A stretch of DNA of 64,000 nt from Lysobacterales bacterium (lineage in GTDB: Bacteria; Pseudomonadota; Gammaproteobacteria; Xanthomonadales; SZUA-36). The notes beneath the pieces are model-generated. The model did not search any database, was not told the DNA's origin, and worked only from the letters and a program-made list of their open reading frames with translations. The stretch covers positions 17,441 to 81,440 of the forward strand of contig JABAAB010000101.1 in assembly GCA_014238945.1 (NCBI GenBank). Direction: 5' to 3'. Within the stretch, counting starts at the first letter, position 1. Each line of letters begins with the position of its first letter. A program made the position numbers and the translations under genes. Below, piece by piece: positions 26,917-36,365 of this stretch.

Positions 26917-28287
26917 TTAGGAGATATTCTGGCTGGTATTTTCCCTGCGGATGGACTGGTAAACCACGACCAGGAACAGCAATCCTCCGATTACGGAGAT
27001 CAAACCACCCAGCCCCATCAGACCCATAGCGGCGATTTCACTGACCCGTTCCAGGCCCTGGGCCAACCCGGCGATCTTGCGCTGTACACCATAACCACCG
27101 GTCCAGGCCAGACCCACAATGTGCAGTAACTGGCCACTGCAATAAATTATTGGTTGCCAGAATGCCAATCCGACCGGCACATTGCCAAAACCCAACCTCG
27201 GCAGCAGGTAGTAACACAAACCCATAAACGCGATGGTGACACCCACCGTGGAACCGTGATAGTGGGCCGGTATGACAATGTCCAGACCCTCGATCATGAA
27301 TCCAATCAACCCGCCGGTAGCAAACAGCACGATCGATGACAGCAACGCAGAACGAAGATGGCGTCCTTCATTCCTTGGCTTTTCCGCTTTCCAAAGACTG
27401 GCAACCACCGCTATGCCCAGCGGCAAACAGGACAACCCGCCGTACTTCATCAGGTCGGTAAACGCGAGGCGGTGACCTGCAGATACCACATCGTGGGCCA
27501 TATAAAAAAAAGGTACGGTGATGACCGGTATCGTCATGATGACAAAAAAGGTCAGCAACAGACGTGGTGTGATCTTGATCTGACAACCGCTTTGATAAGC
27601 CAGCACCACCCAAACCACCATCATCAACAAGGTATGGGTGAATTGAATAACATGACCAGCACCCCAGAACAGGAATTCAAAGTAGGCCTGCCCTTCCATG
27701 CCGGCAGGCATGGCCGCCAAAGATGCGCCAAAGGCAGCGACCGCCGCAATGGTGACCAATGCAGCCATGCGGGTACCAAAACGTAATGCTGATGCACCAT
27801 CGAGATGGGTGGCTAATCCTTTAAATGTCATTACCGAACGCACAAGGTGAGAAAAAACACCGGTCATAAACAAGGCGAGGCCAGTGTAGAAGACCGGATG
27901 ACGCAACACCGGGACATAGTTGTTCATCAGTGGGTCGGTGGCACCGATTAACGGTGAAATGACAATGGTCAGGGTGCCACCGGCGGCAAGTGCGATGGAG
28001 ACCCGGTCCCAGTTGGGTTTGTCGCGGTCGGTGCTGAGAGCCCACAAAACACCGGCGATCGACAATAACCAGATCAATACCGAGAGATCCACGTGTACGA
28101 CCAGGGCTATCCTGAAAAAATCAATGAACGGCAGCCATTCCTGGACCATGGGGGTACGGGCAAGTACCAGCAACAGTGAGAACAGCCCGGCACCCACCAG
28201 GGATGCGAGGCCCAGCATTAACCAGGCGGTCGTCGTGCGCCGAACGGTTGCACTGCTTATCTCGAAGTCGTATTGGGTGGTCGGCAT
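26917..28287 (-). CDS. Orphan heme-copper oxidase subunit I-like membrane protein
   Basis: 456 residues with about twelve membrane helices, matching the COX1-type fold of cbb3/NO-reductase-like subunits. Candidate ligand positions are His in LVVHVDLSVLIWLLS (helix II), FWGAGHVIQFTHTLLMM (helix VI), the paired His in IPAHYHGSTVGVTIAFMG and His in GQLLHIVGLAWTGGYGVQRK. The usual helix VI and X signatures of aa3 oxidases are absent, so its chemistry (oxygen reduction, NO reduction or neither) is open. No subunit II, III, FixO or FixP gene lies nearby, which is unusual for a terminal oxidase. It is divergent from a DUF3617 gene and convergent with the hybrid kinase gene. Confidence 0.8.
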   Translation of the reverse strand: MPTTQYDFEISSATVRRTTTAWLMLGLASLVGAGLFSLLLVLARTPMVQEWLPFIDFFRIALVVHVDLSVLIWLLSIAGVLWALSTDRDKPNWDRVSIALAAGGTLTIVISPLIGATDPLMNNYVPVLRHPVFYTGLALFMTGVFSHLVRSVMTFKGLATHLDGASALRFGTRMAALVTIAAVAAFGASLAAMPAGMEGQAYFEFLFWGAGHVIQFTHTLLMMVVWVVLAYQSGCQIKITPRLLLTFFVIMTIPVITVPFFYMAHDVVSAGHRLAFTDLMKYGGLSCLPLGIAVVASLWKAEKPRNEGRHLRSALLSSIVLFATGGLIGFMIEGLDIVIPAHYHGSTVGVTIAFMGLCYYLLPRLGFGNVPVGLAFWQPIIYCSGQLLHIVGLAWTGGYGVQRKIAGLAQGLERVSEIAAMGLMGLGGLISVIGGLLFLVVVYQSIRRENTSQNIS

Positions 28288-28475
28288 AAATTGGTTTCAA
28301 TGACTGGCCAGCGAAGCAAACTACCGGCCTGTCGCCACGCTGTCAACGCCGATTCAGCAACAAAGTCTCGATTCTGTGCAATGGTGATGGAATTGGCATG
28401 GACAACAGATTGCAATAAGCGTCGGATATCCTGTACTTTAGCAGTACCAGTCGCCATAACATCCAGGAATCAACC

Positions 28476-28898
28476 ATGTATTTACGTATCTTGCTCGCCA
28501 GCCTGACAATCCTGCTGCTGACCGGTCCCGTTTTCGCCAAGGGATTGCCCATTACCCCGGGCAAATGGGAAATGACAACAACAATAGAAATGTCTCTGCT
28601 GCCACAGCCTCAAACCAAAACCTACACCGAATGCATCGAAGAAACCGAGATGAATCCGGAAGATTTCAACATGGACGAAGATTCCCCTTGCGATATTACC
28701 GAAGTGGAATTTGATGGTAACAGCGCCAAGTGGTCGATCAGTTGCCCCAATCCCATGGGTGCAATGGAAGGTGAGTGGGAAATCACCTCCAACGGGGATT
28801 CCATTGTGGGTGGTGGATCAATGTCTGCAGAAATTGCCGGTCAGAAAATGGAAATGGAAATGCAATGGGAAGGAACCCGGGTCGGCGACTGCACATAG
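28476..28898 (+). CDS. DUF3617 family exported protein
   Basis: 140 residues. Signal peptide MYLRILLASLTILLLTGPVF ending at AKG, then the DUF3617 pattern: ITPGKWEMTTTIEMSLLPQP, a TYTECIEETEMNPEDF segment with the first Cys, a second Cys in DEDSPCDITEVEFDG, SAKWSISCPNP with the third, and the C-terminal AGQKMEMEMQWEGTRVGDCT. The cysteines suggest periplasmic disulfides. Function of the family is unknown. The lemA gene begins 14 bases downstream, so these are probably co-transcribed. Confidence 0.88.
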   Translation: MYLRILLASLTILLLTGPVFAKGLPITPGKWEMTTTIEMSLLPQPQTKTYTECIEETEMNPEDFNMDEDSPCDITEVEFDGNSAKWSISCPNPMGAMEGEWEITSNGDSIVGGGSMSAEIAGQKMEMEMQWEGTRVGDCT

Positions 28899-28912
28899 TC
28901 GAAATTTGAACA

Positions 28913-29473
28913 ATGACAGCAATTCTTTCCATCATTATTGCGCTGGTCGCAGCGACCTGGATCTATAACCGGCTGATACGCAACCGCAACCTGGTGAGCG
29001 AAGCCTGGGCCGGGATCGATGTCCAGTTACAGAAACGATCAGAACTGGTACCCAACCTGGTACAAACGGTCAAGGGTTACGTAACCCATGAATCCAGCGT
29101 ACTTGAAGAGGTCACAAGATTACGCAATTCAACCCAGGCCCGACCGGAATTGGGTGCAGGCGCCGGTATTGAGGCCCTGGCCGAACAGGAAACTGCGTTA
29201 TCCCGATCACTGGGGCGCTTATTCGCACTGGCTGAGGACTACCCCGACCTTAAAGCCAGCGATGGCTTCCAGCAACTGCACACCAGCCTGGTTGAAATCG
29301 AGGACCACCTTCAATTCGCCCGTCGCTATTACAACGGCGCGGTACGCGACAACAATAACGCAGTGGAGAGTTTTCCATCGAACATCATGGCCCGGATGTT
29401 CGGTTTTGTGCAGGCGGAGTTTTTTGAAATCGAATTTACCAGCCAGAGAAGTGCCCCCGGTGTTGATCTTTAA
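28913..29473 (+). CDS. LemA family membrane-anchored protein
   Basis: 186 residues. One N-terminal membrane helix (AILSIIIALVAATWIYNRLI) is followed by the LemA helical core: RNLVSEAWAGIDVQLQKRSE, LVPNLVQTVKGYVTHESSVL, the long coiled middle, then ARRYYNGAVRDNNNAVESFP and a final MFGFVQAEFFEIE. Members are signal-anchored helical-bundle proteins often encoded next to DUF2207 or TPM-domain proteins, as here, where the following gene overlaps its end by about 14 bases. The pair is thought to act together at the membrane, but the molecular role is unsettled. Confidence 0.93.
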   Translation: MTAILSIIIALVAATWIYNRLIRNRNLVSEAWAGIDVQLQKRSELVPNLVQTVKGYVTHESSVLEEVTRLRNSTQARPELGAGAGIEALAEQETALSRSLGRLFALAEDYPDLKASDGFQQLHTSLVEIEDHLQFARRYYNGAVRDNNNAVESFPSNIMARMFGFVQAEFFEIEFTSQRSAPGVDL

Positions 29474-31178
29474 ATCACCGATTAAGATACTACTGGCGTT
29501 TTTCTGCCTGCTGCTAAGCGGTATTGCCACGGGAGATGAACGCATACTGGGTTATCACACCGAGGTCATGATCCAGTTCAATGGCACGCTCGGGATTACC
29601 GAAACCATTCGTGTGCGTTCTGAAGGCGTCAATATTCGCCGTGGAATTTACCGGGATTTTCCAACCCGTTACCAGGATCGCCTGGGTAACCACTACGATG
29701 TCACCTTTGACGTCATGGCGGTCCAGCGCGATGGTGCACCGGAGGCTTACCATACGGAAAACCGTTCCAACGGCATACGAGTCTACATGGGCAGTTCCAA
29801 TTCCATGCTGCAAAATGGTGAGCACGAATACATCCTGCGTTACCAGACCTCCCGGCAGATTGGGTTTTTCGAGGATTATGACGAATTGTACTGGAACGTC
29901 ACCGGCAATGACTGGGCATTCCCCATCGATCATGCCAGCGCGAGAATCATGTTGCCGGGTGATGTCTACCAGGACCAGGTACGCACGGATTTCTATACCG
30001 GCGCACAGGGTTCAACCGACAAAAATGCCCGGTCACGGATCAGCAGTGCCCGTACCGTTGAATTCGAAACCACCCGTGGTCTGCCGCCAACCCAGGGTCT
30101 GACTGTAGCCGTGGGCTGGCCCAAGGGTCTGATTCACGAACCCGATATGGGTGACAAAATGGGTCACTTCTTCAGGGACAACAGCGCCGCTTTGGTGCTG
30201 ATGATTGGTCTGCTGCTTCCTTTGGGCTGGTATGTTCGATCCTGGGATATGCACGGCCGCGATCCGGGGAAGGGTGTCATTATTCCCCGTTTCAAGCCGC
30301 CCAGGGGTTTGTCCGCTGCCGGGTGCAGATACATAATGGATATGTCGCTCAAAAATGACGCCTTTACCGCAGCCATCATCAGCCTGGGTGTCAAGGGATA
30401 TCTGAAGATCGATGAAAAGAATGATGATTTCATCCTGTACCGAAGAGAGAATCCAAAAACGGAAACTGCAACAACTGGCGAGGCAGCATTGCTGGCCCGC
30501 TTATTACCGGACAAAGACTCCTGGATCGAGCTCGAAAACGAAAATTACAATGATTTTCTGTCAGCTAAAGGAAGTTTAAAAGAGGCGCTAAAATCAGAGC
30601 ACAAAGGCAGGTTGTTTAACCTCAACTCAATTTACATGATACCCGCAGTCGTCATGAGCCTGGTCGCTGGAGTGATTGCCGTACCACTGCAGGGGGGGCC
30701 GCTGCCCTGGATCCTGTTTGTCATTTTGTCTTTGGTCATGCACCTGCTATTCCTGTTCCTGTTGCGTGCACCAACACCGGCAGGACGGCATATCATGGAT
30801 GAGATCGAAGGCTTCAAAATGTATCTTGAAACCGCTGAGCAGTTTCGACTGGATCGGATGAAATCACCGGAACTGACACCCGAAGCCTTCGAAATGTTTC
30901 TGCCTTATGCATTCGCACTCGGGGTTGAAAACAACTGGTGTGAACGCTTCGGGCGGGAATTTCCTGAAGAGCTAGAAGACGGTACCTCTTACCGGCCAGC
31001 CTGGTACAGCGGTCACCGGCACGGCCTGGGCGCCCTGCACCACTTCGGCAACAATTTCGGCCAAAGTTTCTCTTCGTCCATCTCGTCGGCTTCCACACCA
31101 CCCGGTTCATCATCAGGTTCCGGCGGTGGCGGGTCTTCTGGCGGTGGCGGCGGGGGTGGCGGTGGCGGCGGCTGGTAG
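29460..31178 (+). CDS. DUF2207 membrane protein (YciQ-like) with glycine-rich tail
   Basis: About 572 residues from a GTG at 29460 (GTG 29451 and TTG 29463 are alternatives), overlapping the end of lemA. A signal (IKILLAFFCLLLSGIATG) leads to an extracytoplasmic beta domain (ILGYHTEVMIQFNGTLGITE, VNIRRGIYRDFPTRY, YDELYWNVTGNDW). A membrane helix (AALVLMIGLLLPLGWYV) is followed by the cytoplasmic FKPPRGLSAAGCRYIMDMSL region. Two more helices come after it (MIPAVVMSLVAGVIAVPL, ILFVILSLVMHLLFLFLL), then KMYLETAEQFRLDRM. The last residues are Ser/Gly-rich and end in a long Gly run plus Trp, as is typical of the family. Coupling with lemA is expected; biochemical function is unknown. Confidence 0.9.
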   Translation: MLIFKSPIKILLAFFCLLLSGIATGDERILGYHTEVMIQFNGTLGITETIRVRSEGVNIRRGIYRDFPTRYQDRLGNHYDVTFDVMAVQRDGAPEAYHTENRSNGIRVYMGSSNSMLQNGEHEYILRYQTSRQIGFFEDYDELYWNVTGNDWAFPIDHASARIMLPGDVYQDQVRTDFYTGAQGSTDKNARSRISSARTVEFETTRGLPPTQGLTVAVGWPKGLIHEPDMGDKMGHFFRDNSAALVLMIGLLLPLGWYVRSWDMHGRDPGKGVIIPRFKPPRGLSAAGCRYIMDMSLKNDAFTAAIISLGVKGYLKIDEKNDDFILYRRENPKTETATTGEAALLARLLPDKDSWIELENENYNDFLSAKGSLKEALKSEHKGRLFNLNSIYMIPAVVMSLVAGVIAVPLQGGPLPWILFVILSLVMHLLFLFLLRAPTPAGRHIMDEIEGFKMYLETAEQFRLDRMKSPELTPEAFEMFLPYAFALGVENNWCERFGREFPEELEDGTSYRPAWYSGHRHGLGALHHFGNNFGQSFSSSISSASTPPGSSSGSGGGGSSGGGGGGGGGGGW

Positions 31179-31267
31179 ACATCGGTTTCTTTTCCAATGG
31201 CAGTCACAGGTGGTACCCTGCAGCATTGGAATGGAATGTATCCCAGGCTGAACGAAGGAGAGTTTGA

Positions 31268-32653
31268 ATGGCTTCACTATTGATCAGGAATGGTACCATA
31301 GTCACCGCCACTGACCAGTACAACGCAGATGTATATGTTGAAGGCGAAACCGTTACCACAATTGGTACGGCCCTGGATGTCAGTGCAGACCGCGAAATCG
31401 ATGCGACGGGCTGTTACCTGTTTCCCGGGGGTATCGACGCCCATACCCATATGGAACTGCCGTTCATGGGCACCCACGCCAGCGATACCTTTGAATCGGG
31501 CACCCTGGCCGGTCTGCATGGTGGCACCACCACTATCATCGACTTTGCCATTCAGACCCAGGGCGATACACTGGAAGCTGCGCTCGAGAGCTGGCACAAA
31601 AAGGCCGATGGCCACGCCGTAGGTGACTACGCCTTTCATTGTGCGGTCACCGATTTCAACGACAATACCCGCAAGGAAATCCCAAAGGTCATACACGATC
31701 ACGGTATCAATTCGTTCAAAATATTCATGGCCTACAAGGGTGCGTTGATGATCGATGACCGCCAGATGTATGAACTGATGGAGGAATTGGTCGAACACGG
31801 TGGCATCATGACAGCGCACACCGAGAACGGTGACATGGTGGACAGCAACATTCAGAAAAATCTGGCCGCAGGTAACACGGCGCCGAAATACCACGTACTG
31901 TCGCGACCAGCCATCTGCGAGGCCGAGGCCGCAGGTCGCGCCATTGACCTGGCTCACCAGACCGGTTGTCCTTTTTATATTGTCCACACCACCTGCGAAG
32001 AAACCCTGGCCCGGGTCAAGACAGCCGCCCTGCGCAACCAGAAGGTGCATGTTGAAACCTGCATCCAGTACCTGTTGCTGGATGATTCAATGTATTTTAG
32101 CGAAGGCTTCGAAGGTGCCAAGGTGGTCATGAGTCCCCCATTGCGCAAGAAAAAGGACCAACAGGCCCTGTGGGCCGGTATCAACCAAAATCTTGTACAC
32201 CATGTTGCCACCGACCACTGCCCGTTCTGCATGGACCAGAAGGCCATGGGCAAGGACAATTTCTCAAAGATTCCCAACGGTGCACCCGGTATCGAGAACC
32301 GTTTCGAACTGCTGTACAGCGAGGGCGTTCACCAGGGCCGTATTTCTCTGAACAAGTTCGTGGATATGAGTTCTACCGGCGCTGCCAAGATCTTTGGCCT
32401 GTTCCCGCGCAAGGGCACCATTGCGGTCGGCTCCGATGCCGATATCATCATATTTGATCCCGAGGCCAGGCACACCATTTCCGCCGACACCCACCATATG
32501 AACGTGGACTATAATCCCTACGAAGGCTGGGAAGTCCAGGGCAAGACCCGAACCACCATCCTGCGTGGCACGGTGGCCGTGGACCGGGGAGAAGCTTTGG
32601 TCGGTGAAGGATTTGGCAAGTACCTGAAACGCCCGCCATTTACCCAGGTTTAA
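31268..32653 (+). CDS. hydA: Dihydropyrimidinase (D-hydantoinase)
   Basis: 461 residues, with a strong AAGGAG site before the ATG. It is an amidohydrolase of the cyclic imidase group: metal-binding FPGGIDAHTHMELPFMGT, NSFKIFMAYKGALMIDD with the Lys that is carboxylated in the family, metal His in ITAHTENGDM and YIVHTTCEET, and VATDHCPFCMDQK with the late Asp. It opens dihydrouracil and dihydrothymine to N-carbamoyl-beta-amino acids, the second step of the reductive pyrimidine pathway. The genes for step three, uptake and step one follow on the same strand with gaps or overlaps under 60 bases, which fixes its role. Confidence 0.95.
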   Translation: MASLLIRNGTIVTATDQYNADVYVEGETVTTIGTALDVSADREIDATGCYLFPGGIDAHTHMELPFMGTHASDTFESGTLAGLHGGTTTIIDFAIQTQGDTLEAALESWHKKADGHAVGDYAFHCAVTDFNDNTRKEIPKVIHDHGINSFKIFMAYKGALMIDDRQMYELMEELVEHGGIMTAHTENGDMVDSNIQKNLAAGNTAPKYHVLSRPAICEAEAAGRAIDLAHQTGCPFYIVHTTCEETLARVKTAALRNQKVHVETCIQYLLLDDSMYFSEGFEGAKVVMSPPLRKKKDQQALWAGINQNLVHHVATDHCPFCMDQKAMGKDNFSKIPNGAPGIENRFELLYSEGVHQGRISLNKFVDMSSTGAAKIFGLFPRKGTIAVGSDADIIIFDPEARHTISADTHHMNVDYNPYEGWEVQGKTRTTILRGTVAVDRGEALVGEGFGKYLKRPPFTQV

Positions 32654-32711
32654 TGAGGCCCTGACAACCCAAGAGCCGCCAGCAGAGAAAATCCCACAAA
32701 GAGAAACCTTT

Positions 32712-33578
32712 ATGTCAAGAATTGTCAAAGCAGCCATCGTACAGGTGGGCAACAGGTTACACGGTGATGAAAGCGTGGAGGCCCATCGCATCGCCATGAC
32801 CGAGGCCCATATTCCGTACATTGAAGAAGCGGGAGAAAAAGGCGTACAGATGCTTTGTTTCCAGGAAGTATTTACCGGCCCCTATTTCTGTCCTTCCCAG
32901 GATGCCAAGTGGTACGAGGCGGCGGAGGTCATTCCGGATGGCCCGACCACACAACTGATGTGCGAATATGCCAAAAAGTACAGCATGGTCATTGTCGTTC
33001 CCATTTACGAGGAACACATGACCGGGGTCTACTACAACACCGCCGCGGTCATCGATGCAGATGGTACCTATCTCGGCAAATACCGCAAGAATCACATTCC
33101 CCAGGTGGCAGGATTCTGGGAAAAGTTCTTTTTCAAACCGGGTAACCTGGGTTACCCGGTATTCGATACCGCCTACGGCAAGGTCGGTGTCTATATCTGC
33201 TACGACCGCCATTTTCCAGACGGTGCCCGGTGCCTGGGTCTGAACGGCGCGGAAATTGTGTTTAACCCCTCGGCCACCGTTGCCGGTCTGTCCCAGTACC
33301 TGTGGGAACTGGAGCAAACGGCCCATGCCGCCGCCAATGGCTATTTCATCGGCGCCATCAACCGCGTGGGTGAAGAACCACCATGGAACATCGGCCGTTT
33401 TTACGGTTCATCCTATTTCGCCGACCCACGTGGCCAGATCGTGGCCCAGGCCAGTGAAACCGAGGATGAAATGGTCATTGCCGATCTCGATTTCGACCTG
33501 ATCCGAGAGGTCCGTAACACCTGGCAATTCTACCGTGACCGCCGCCCCGAAACCTACGGTGTACTGACGGAACTTTAA
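32712..33578 (+). CDS. Beta-ureidopropionase / N-carbamoyl amidase (nitrilase superfamily)
   Basis: 288 residues. The nitrilase-fold triad is visible: Glu in MLCFQEVFTGPYFCPS, Lys in KYRKNHIPQVAGFWEKF and Cys in VGVYICYDRHFPDGARCLG. The substrate-loop sequence around GFWEKFFFKPG and the C-terminal NTWQFYRDRRPETYG are typical of beta-ureidopropionase-like enzymes. It should hydrolyse N-carbamoyl-beta-alanine (or its methyl form) to beta-alanine, ammonia and CO2. It lies between the dihydropyrimidinase and the permease genes, as third step of the same pathway. Confidence 0.93.
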   Translation: MSRIVKAAIVQVGNRLHGDESVEAHRIAMTEAHIPYIEEAGEKGVQMLCFQEVFTGPYFCPSQDAKWYEAAEVIPDGPTTQLMCEYAKKYSMVIVVPIYEEHMTGVYYNTAAVIDADGTYLGKYRKNHIPQVAGFWEKFFFKPGNLGYPVFDTAYGKVGVYICYDRHFPDGARCLGLNGAEIVFNPSATVAGLSQYLWELEQTAHAAANGYFIGAINRVGEEPPWNIGRFYGSSYFADPRGQIVAQASETEDEMVIADLDFDLIREVRNTWQFYRDRRPETYGVLTEL

Positions 33579-33582
33579 AACC

Positions 33583-35034
33583 ATGGACACGATAAAGGAC
33601 GTCACCAGCCAGGGATTCGATGCCAGCCTGATCAATCCTGATATTGCCCCGGTTGCCAAAGACCAGCAGAACTGGAAGGCCATCAGCTTTTTCAGCCTGT
33701 GGGTCGGTATGGCGGTCAATATCCCGGCCTACATGATCGCAGCCTCCCTGATCGATGGTGGCATGAGTTGGAAACAGGCCATGTGGACGGTACTGCTGGG
33801 TAACCTGATCGTCTTTGTGCCGATGTCCCTGTCCGGTCACGCAGGAACCAAGTACGGTATCCCGTTCCCGGTATTTGCGCGGGCATCATTCGGTATCAAG
33901 GGCTCCCACATCCCCTCCTTTCTGCGTGCCATCGTGGCCTGTGGCTGGTTCGGTATCCAGACCTGGATCGGTGGTGCAGCCATATACACCATCGTCCTGA
34001 TCGTGTGGCCAGGCATCGCCGATGCCCCCACGATGATGCCCGACTGGGTGGGTGTGAGCCTGGTCCAGTTCGCCTGTTTCATGGTTTTCTGGTCGATGAA
34101 TATCTGGCTGATCTGGAAGGGTATCAATTCCATCCGTGTACTAGAACACATGGCGGCGCCCTTCCTGATCCTGTGTGGTCTCGGTCTGCTGGCCTGGGCC
34201 TACCAGGGCGCTGACGGCTTTGGCCCGATGCTGACGGCAACCTCCAAATTCACCGATTCTGCCGATTTCTGGAATCTGTTCTGGCCCAGCCTGACCGCCA
34301 TGGTGGGATTCTGGGCGACATTGACATTGAATATCTCCGACTTTACCCGCTATGCCAGAAACCAGCGTGCACAGGTGGTGGGGCAATTATCCGGCTTGCC
34401 CAGCACCATGACTTTTTTTGCCTTTATCGGTGTTGCGGTGACCAGTGCAACCATCATTATATTTGGAGAGGCCATCTGGGACCCGGTGGTGCTGGTACGA
34501 CGATTTGAATCTCACTGGCTGGTAGTTTTCTCGATGATCGCGGTCATCATTGCCACCATTTCCACCAACGCTGCAGCCAACGTGGTCGGACCGGCCAATG
34601 CATTTTCCAACATGATGCCGTCCAAAATCGATTTCAGAAAGGGTGGTTACATCACCGGCATCATCGGTATCGTCATGATGCCGTGGAAACTGATCGCCGA
34701 CCCCAGTGGGTATATCTTCACCTGGCTGATCGGTTACTCGGCCCTGCTGGGCCCGGTCATCGGTATCATCCTGGTCGATTATTTCCTGATCCGGAAAACA
34801 GAACTGGATGTCACCGATCTGTACCGCATCGATGGCCGCTATGCCGGGGTCAACCCACGCGCCATCATTGCCCTGATCATGGGAGTGGTACCCAATATTC
34901 CCGGTTTCCTGGCCAATATCGGCGTTTATTCCGGTAGTGGCTTTTTTGTCGACCTGTATAACTATGCCTGGTTTATCGGGCTCGGCATCGCCGGTTCGGT
35001 CTATTACCTGATCATGAGAAACCAGGTCAGATGA
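33583..35034 (+). CDS. NCS1-family nucleobase (uracil/hydantoin/allantoin-type) permease
   Basis: 483 residues with about twelve membrane helices. NCS1 signatures are FFSLWVGMAVNIPAYMIAAS, GTKYGIPFPVFARASFGIKG, GWFGIQTWIGGAAI, a LNISDFTRYARNQ segment and NAAANVVGPANAFSNMMP. Tyr and Asp positions at the end (LIGYSALLGPVIGIILVDYF, LDVTDLYRIDGRY) also match. It begins 4 bases after the amidase stop and overlaps preT by 4 bases, so it almost certainly imports the pyrimidine that this operon degrades; uracil, thymine or hydantoins are all possible. Confidence 0.93.
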   Translation: MDTIKDVTSQGFDASLINPDIAPVAKDQQNWKAISFFSLWVGMAVNIPAYMIAASLIDGGMSWKQAMWTVLLGNLIVFVPMSLSGHAGTKYGIPFPVFARASFGIKGSHIPSFLRAIVACGWFGIQTWIGGAAIYTIVLIVWPGIADAPTMMPDWVGVSLVQFACFMVFWSMNIWLIWKGINSIRVLEHMAAPFLILCGLGLLAWAYQGADGFGPMLTATSKFTDSADFWNLFWPSLTAMVGFWATLTLNISDFTRYARNQRAQVVGQLSGLPSTMTFFAFIGVAVTSATIIIFGEAIWDPVVLVRRFESHWLVVFSMIAVIIATISTNAAANVVGPANAFSNMMPSKIDFRKGGYITGIIGIVMMPWKLIADPSGYIFTWLIGYSALLGPVIGIILVDYFLIRKTELDVTDLYRIDGRYAGVNPRAIIALIMGVVPNIPGFLANIGVYSGSGFFVDLYNYAWFIGLGIAGSVYYLIMRNQVR

Positions 35035-36365
35035 GTTCCGACATACGCAGCGGCAGGCTCAGCGCCGAATCCATCCGGGAGAATTATGCCGACCTGCATG
35101 CACCATTAAACCCGCTCCAGGCGAAGCAGGAATCGGCCCGATGCCTGTTTTGCCACGATGCACCCTGTACCGAGGCCTGTCCCACTGGTATCGACATCCC
35201 GGGCTTTATCCGCAAGATCAGCACCGGCAACAGCCAGGGTGCGGCAAAGACCATCCTGGCCGAGAACATCATGGGGGGTACCTGTGCCAATGTATGCCCG
35301 GTCGAGGAGTTGTGTGAACAGGTGTGTGTACTCAATACCGCCGAGGACAAGCCCGTGATCATCGGCCAGTTGCAGCGATACGCCACCGACCATCTCTTTG
35401 ACAGCGGTGCACAACCCTTCATCCGCGCTGCGGACAGTGGTAAACACATTGCCGTCATTGGTGCAGGGCCTGCCGGTCTGTCCTGTGCCCATCGTCTGGC
35501 CATGCTTGGTCACCAGGTAACGGTGTTTGAGGCCAAAGACAAGCCTGGCGGTCTGAACGAATACGGTCTGGCCACCTACAAGATGCTGGATGAGCGCGCT
35601 GCGAAAGAGGTGTCCTTCATACTGGAAATCGGCAATATCACGATCAATACCGGGATCAGCCTGGGTAAAGACATCGAACTCGACGCCTTGCGCGAGGTAT
35701 ACGATGCCGTCTTCATCGGACTCGGACACAACGCGATCAACCAATTGTGGCTGGATAATGCGAACGCCGAAGGAGTGCACAACGCGGTGGATTTTATTCA
35801 GCGAATACGTCAACAGGACCTGACCAGCCTGCCGGTGGGTCGCAATGTGGTCGTCATCGGTGGTGGCAATACCGCCATCGACATCGCCGTGCAAATAAAG
35901 AAACTGGGTGCCGAGACCGTCACCATGGTTTACCGGCGTGGAACCGATCAGATGGGGGCAACTGAATATGAGAGGGAAGTAGCACAGACCAACGGTGTAC
36001 TGATCCGTACCCACGCACAACCTGTGCGCATCAATGCCGTGGACGGCCAGTTGATCTCGGTGGTGTTCGAATACACCCGCGTCGACAGTGACGGCCGACC
36101 CGTGGGCACCGGTGAGACATTCACCACCCCGGCAGACCAGTTATTCAAGGCCATCGGCCAATCCCTGCACCCCGGACCCCTGTCCAAAAGCCAGGCCCCG
36201 GACATCGAACGGAAAAGAATCTGGGTCGACCAAAACCAGCGCACCAGCCTGCCCGACGTTTGGGCTGGTGGTGACTGCACAACGGGTGATGACCTGACTG
36301 TTGTCGCGGTACAGGACGGCAAGGTCGCGGCCCACAGCATAGACGAGTACCTGGAGCATGGCTGA
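35031..36365 (+). CDS. preT: Dihydropyrimidine dehydrogenase (NAD-dependent), PreT subunit
   Basis: 444 residues. The N-terminal domain has two [4Fe-4S] cysteine sets (CLFCHDAPCTEACPTGIDIP and GGTCANVCPVEELCEQVC) as in GltD and mammalian DPD. A first dinucleotide fold follows (HIAVIGAGPAGLSCAHRLAM, FEAKDKPGGLNEYGLATYKM), then a second one for NAD(P)H (NVVVIGGGNTAIDIAVQIKK) and a terminal VWAGGDCTTGDDLTVVAVQDG that binds FAD. It passes electrons from NADH to PreA, which reduces uracil or thymine. It overlaps the permease gene by 4 bases and preA by 8, indicating tight translational coupling. Confidence 0.95.
   Translation: MSSDIRSGRLSAESIRENYADLHAPLNPLQAKQESARCLFCHDAPCTEACPTGIDIPGFIRKISTGNSQGAAKTILAENIMGGTCANVCPVEELCEQVCVLNTAEDKPVIIGQLQRYATDHLFDSGAQPFIRAADSGKHIAVIGAGPAGLSCAHRLAMLGHQVTVFEAKDKPGGLNEYGLATYKMLDERAAKEVSFILEIGNITINTGISLGKDIELDALREVYDAVFIGLGHNAINQLWLDNANAEGVHNAVDFIQRIRQQDLTSLPVGRNVVVIGGGNTAIDIAVQIKKLGAETVTMVYRRGTDQMGATEYEREVAQTNGVLIRTHAQPVRINAVDGQLISVVFEYTRVDSDGRPVGTGETFTTPADQLFKAIGQSLHPGPLSKSQAPDIERKRIWVDQNQRTSLPDVWAGGDCTTGDDLTVVAVQDGKVAAHSIDEYLEHG

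Noticed and set aside
26890..26917. 7-bp inverted repeat ACCCTTT/AAAGGGT between the hybrid kinase and oxidase-like genes
   Set aside because: Long loop and no T-run on either strand; too weak to call a terminator.
31013..31207. Proline-rich minus-strand ORF
   Set aside because: It is the antisense of the Gly-rich tail of the DUF2207 protein.
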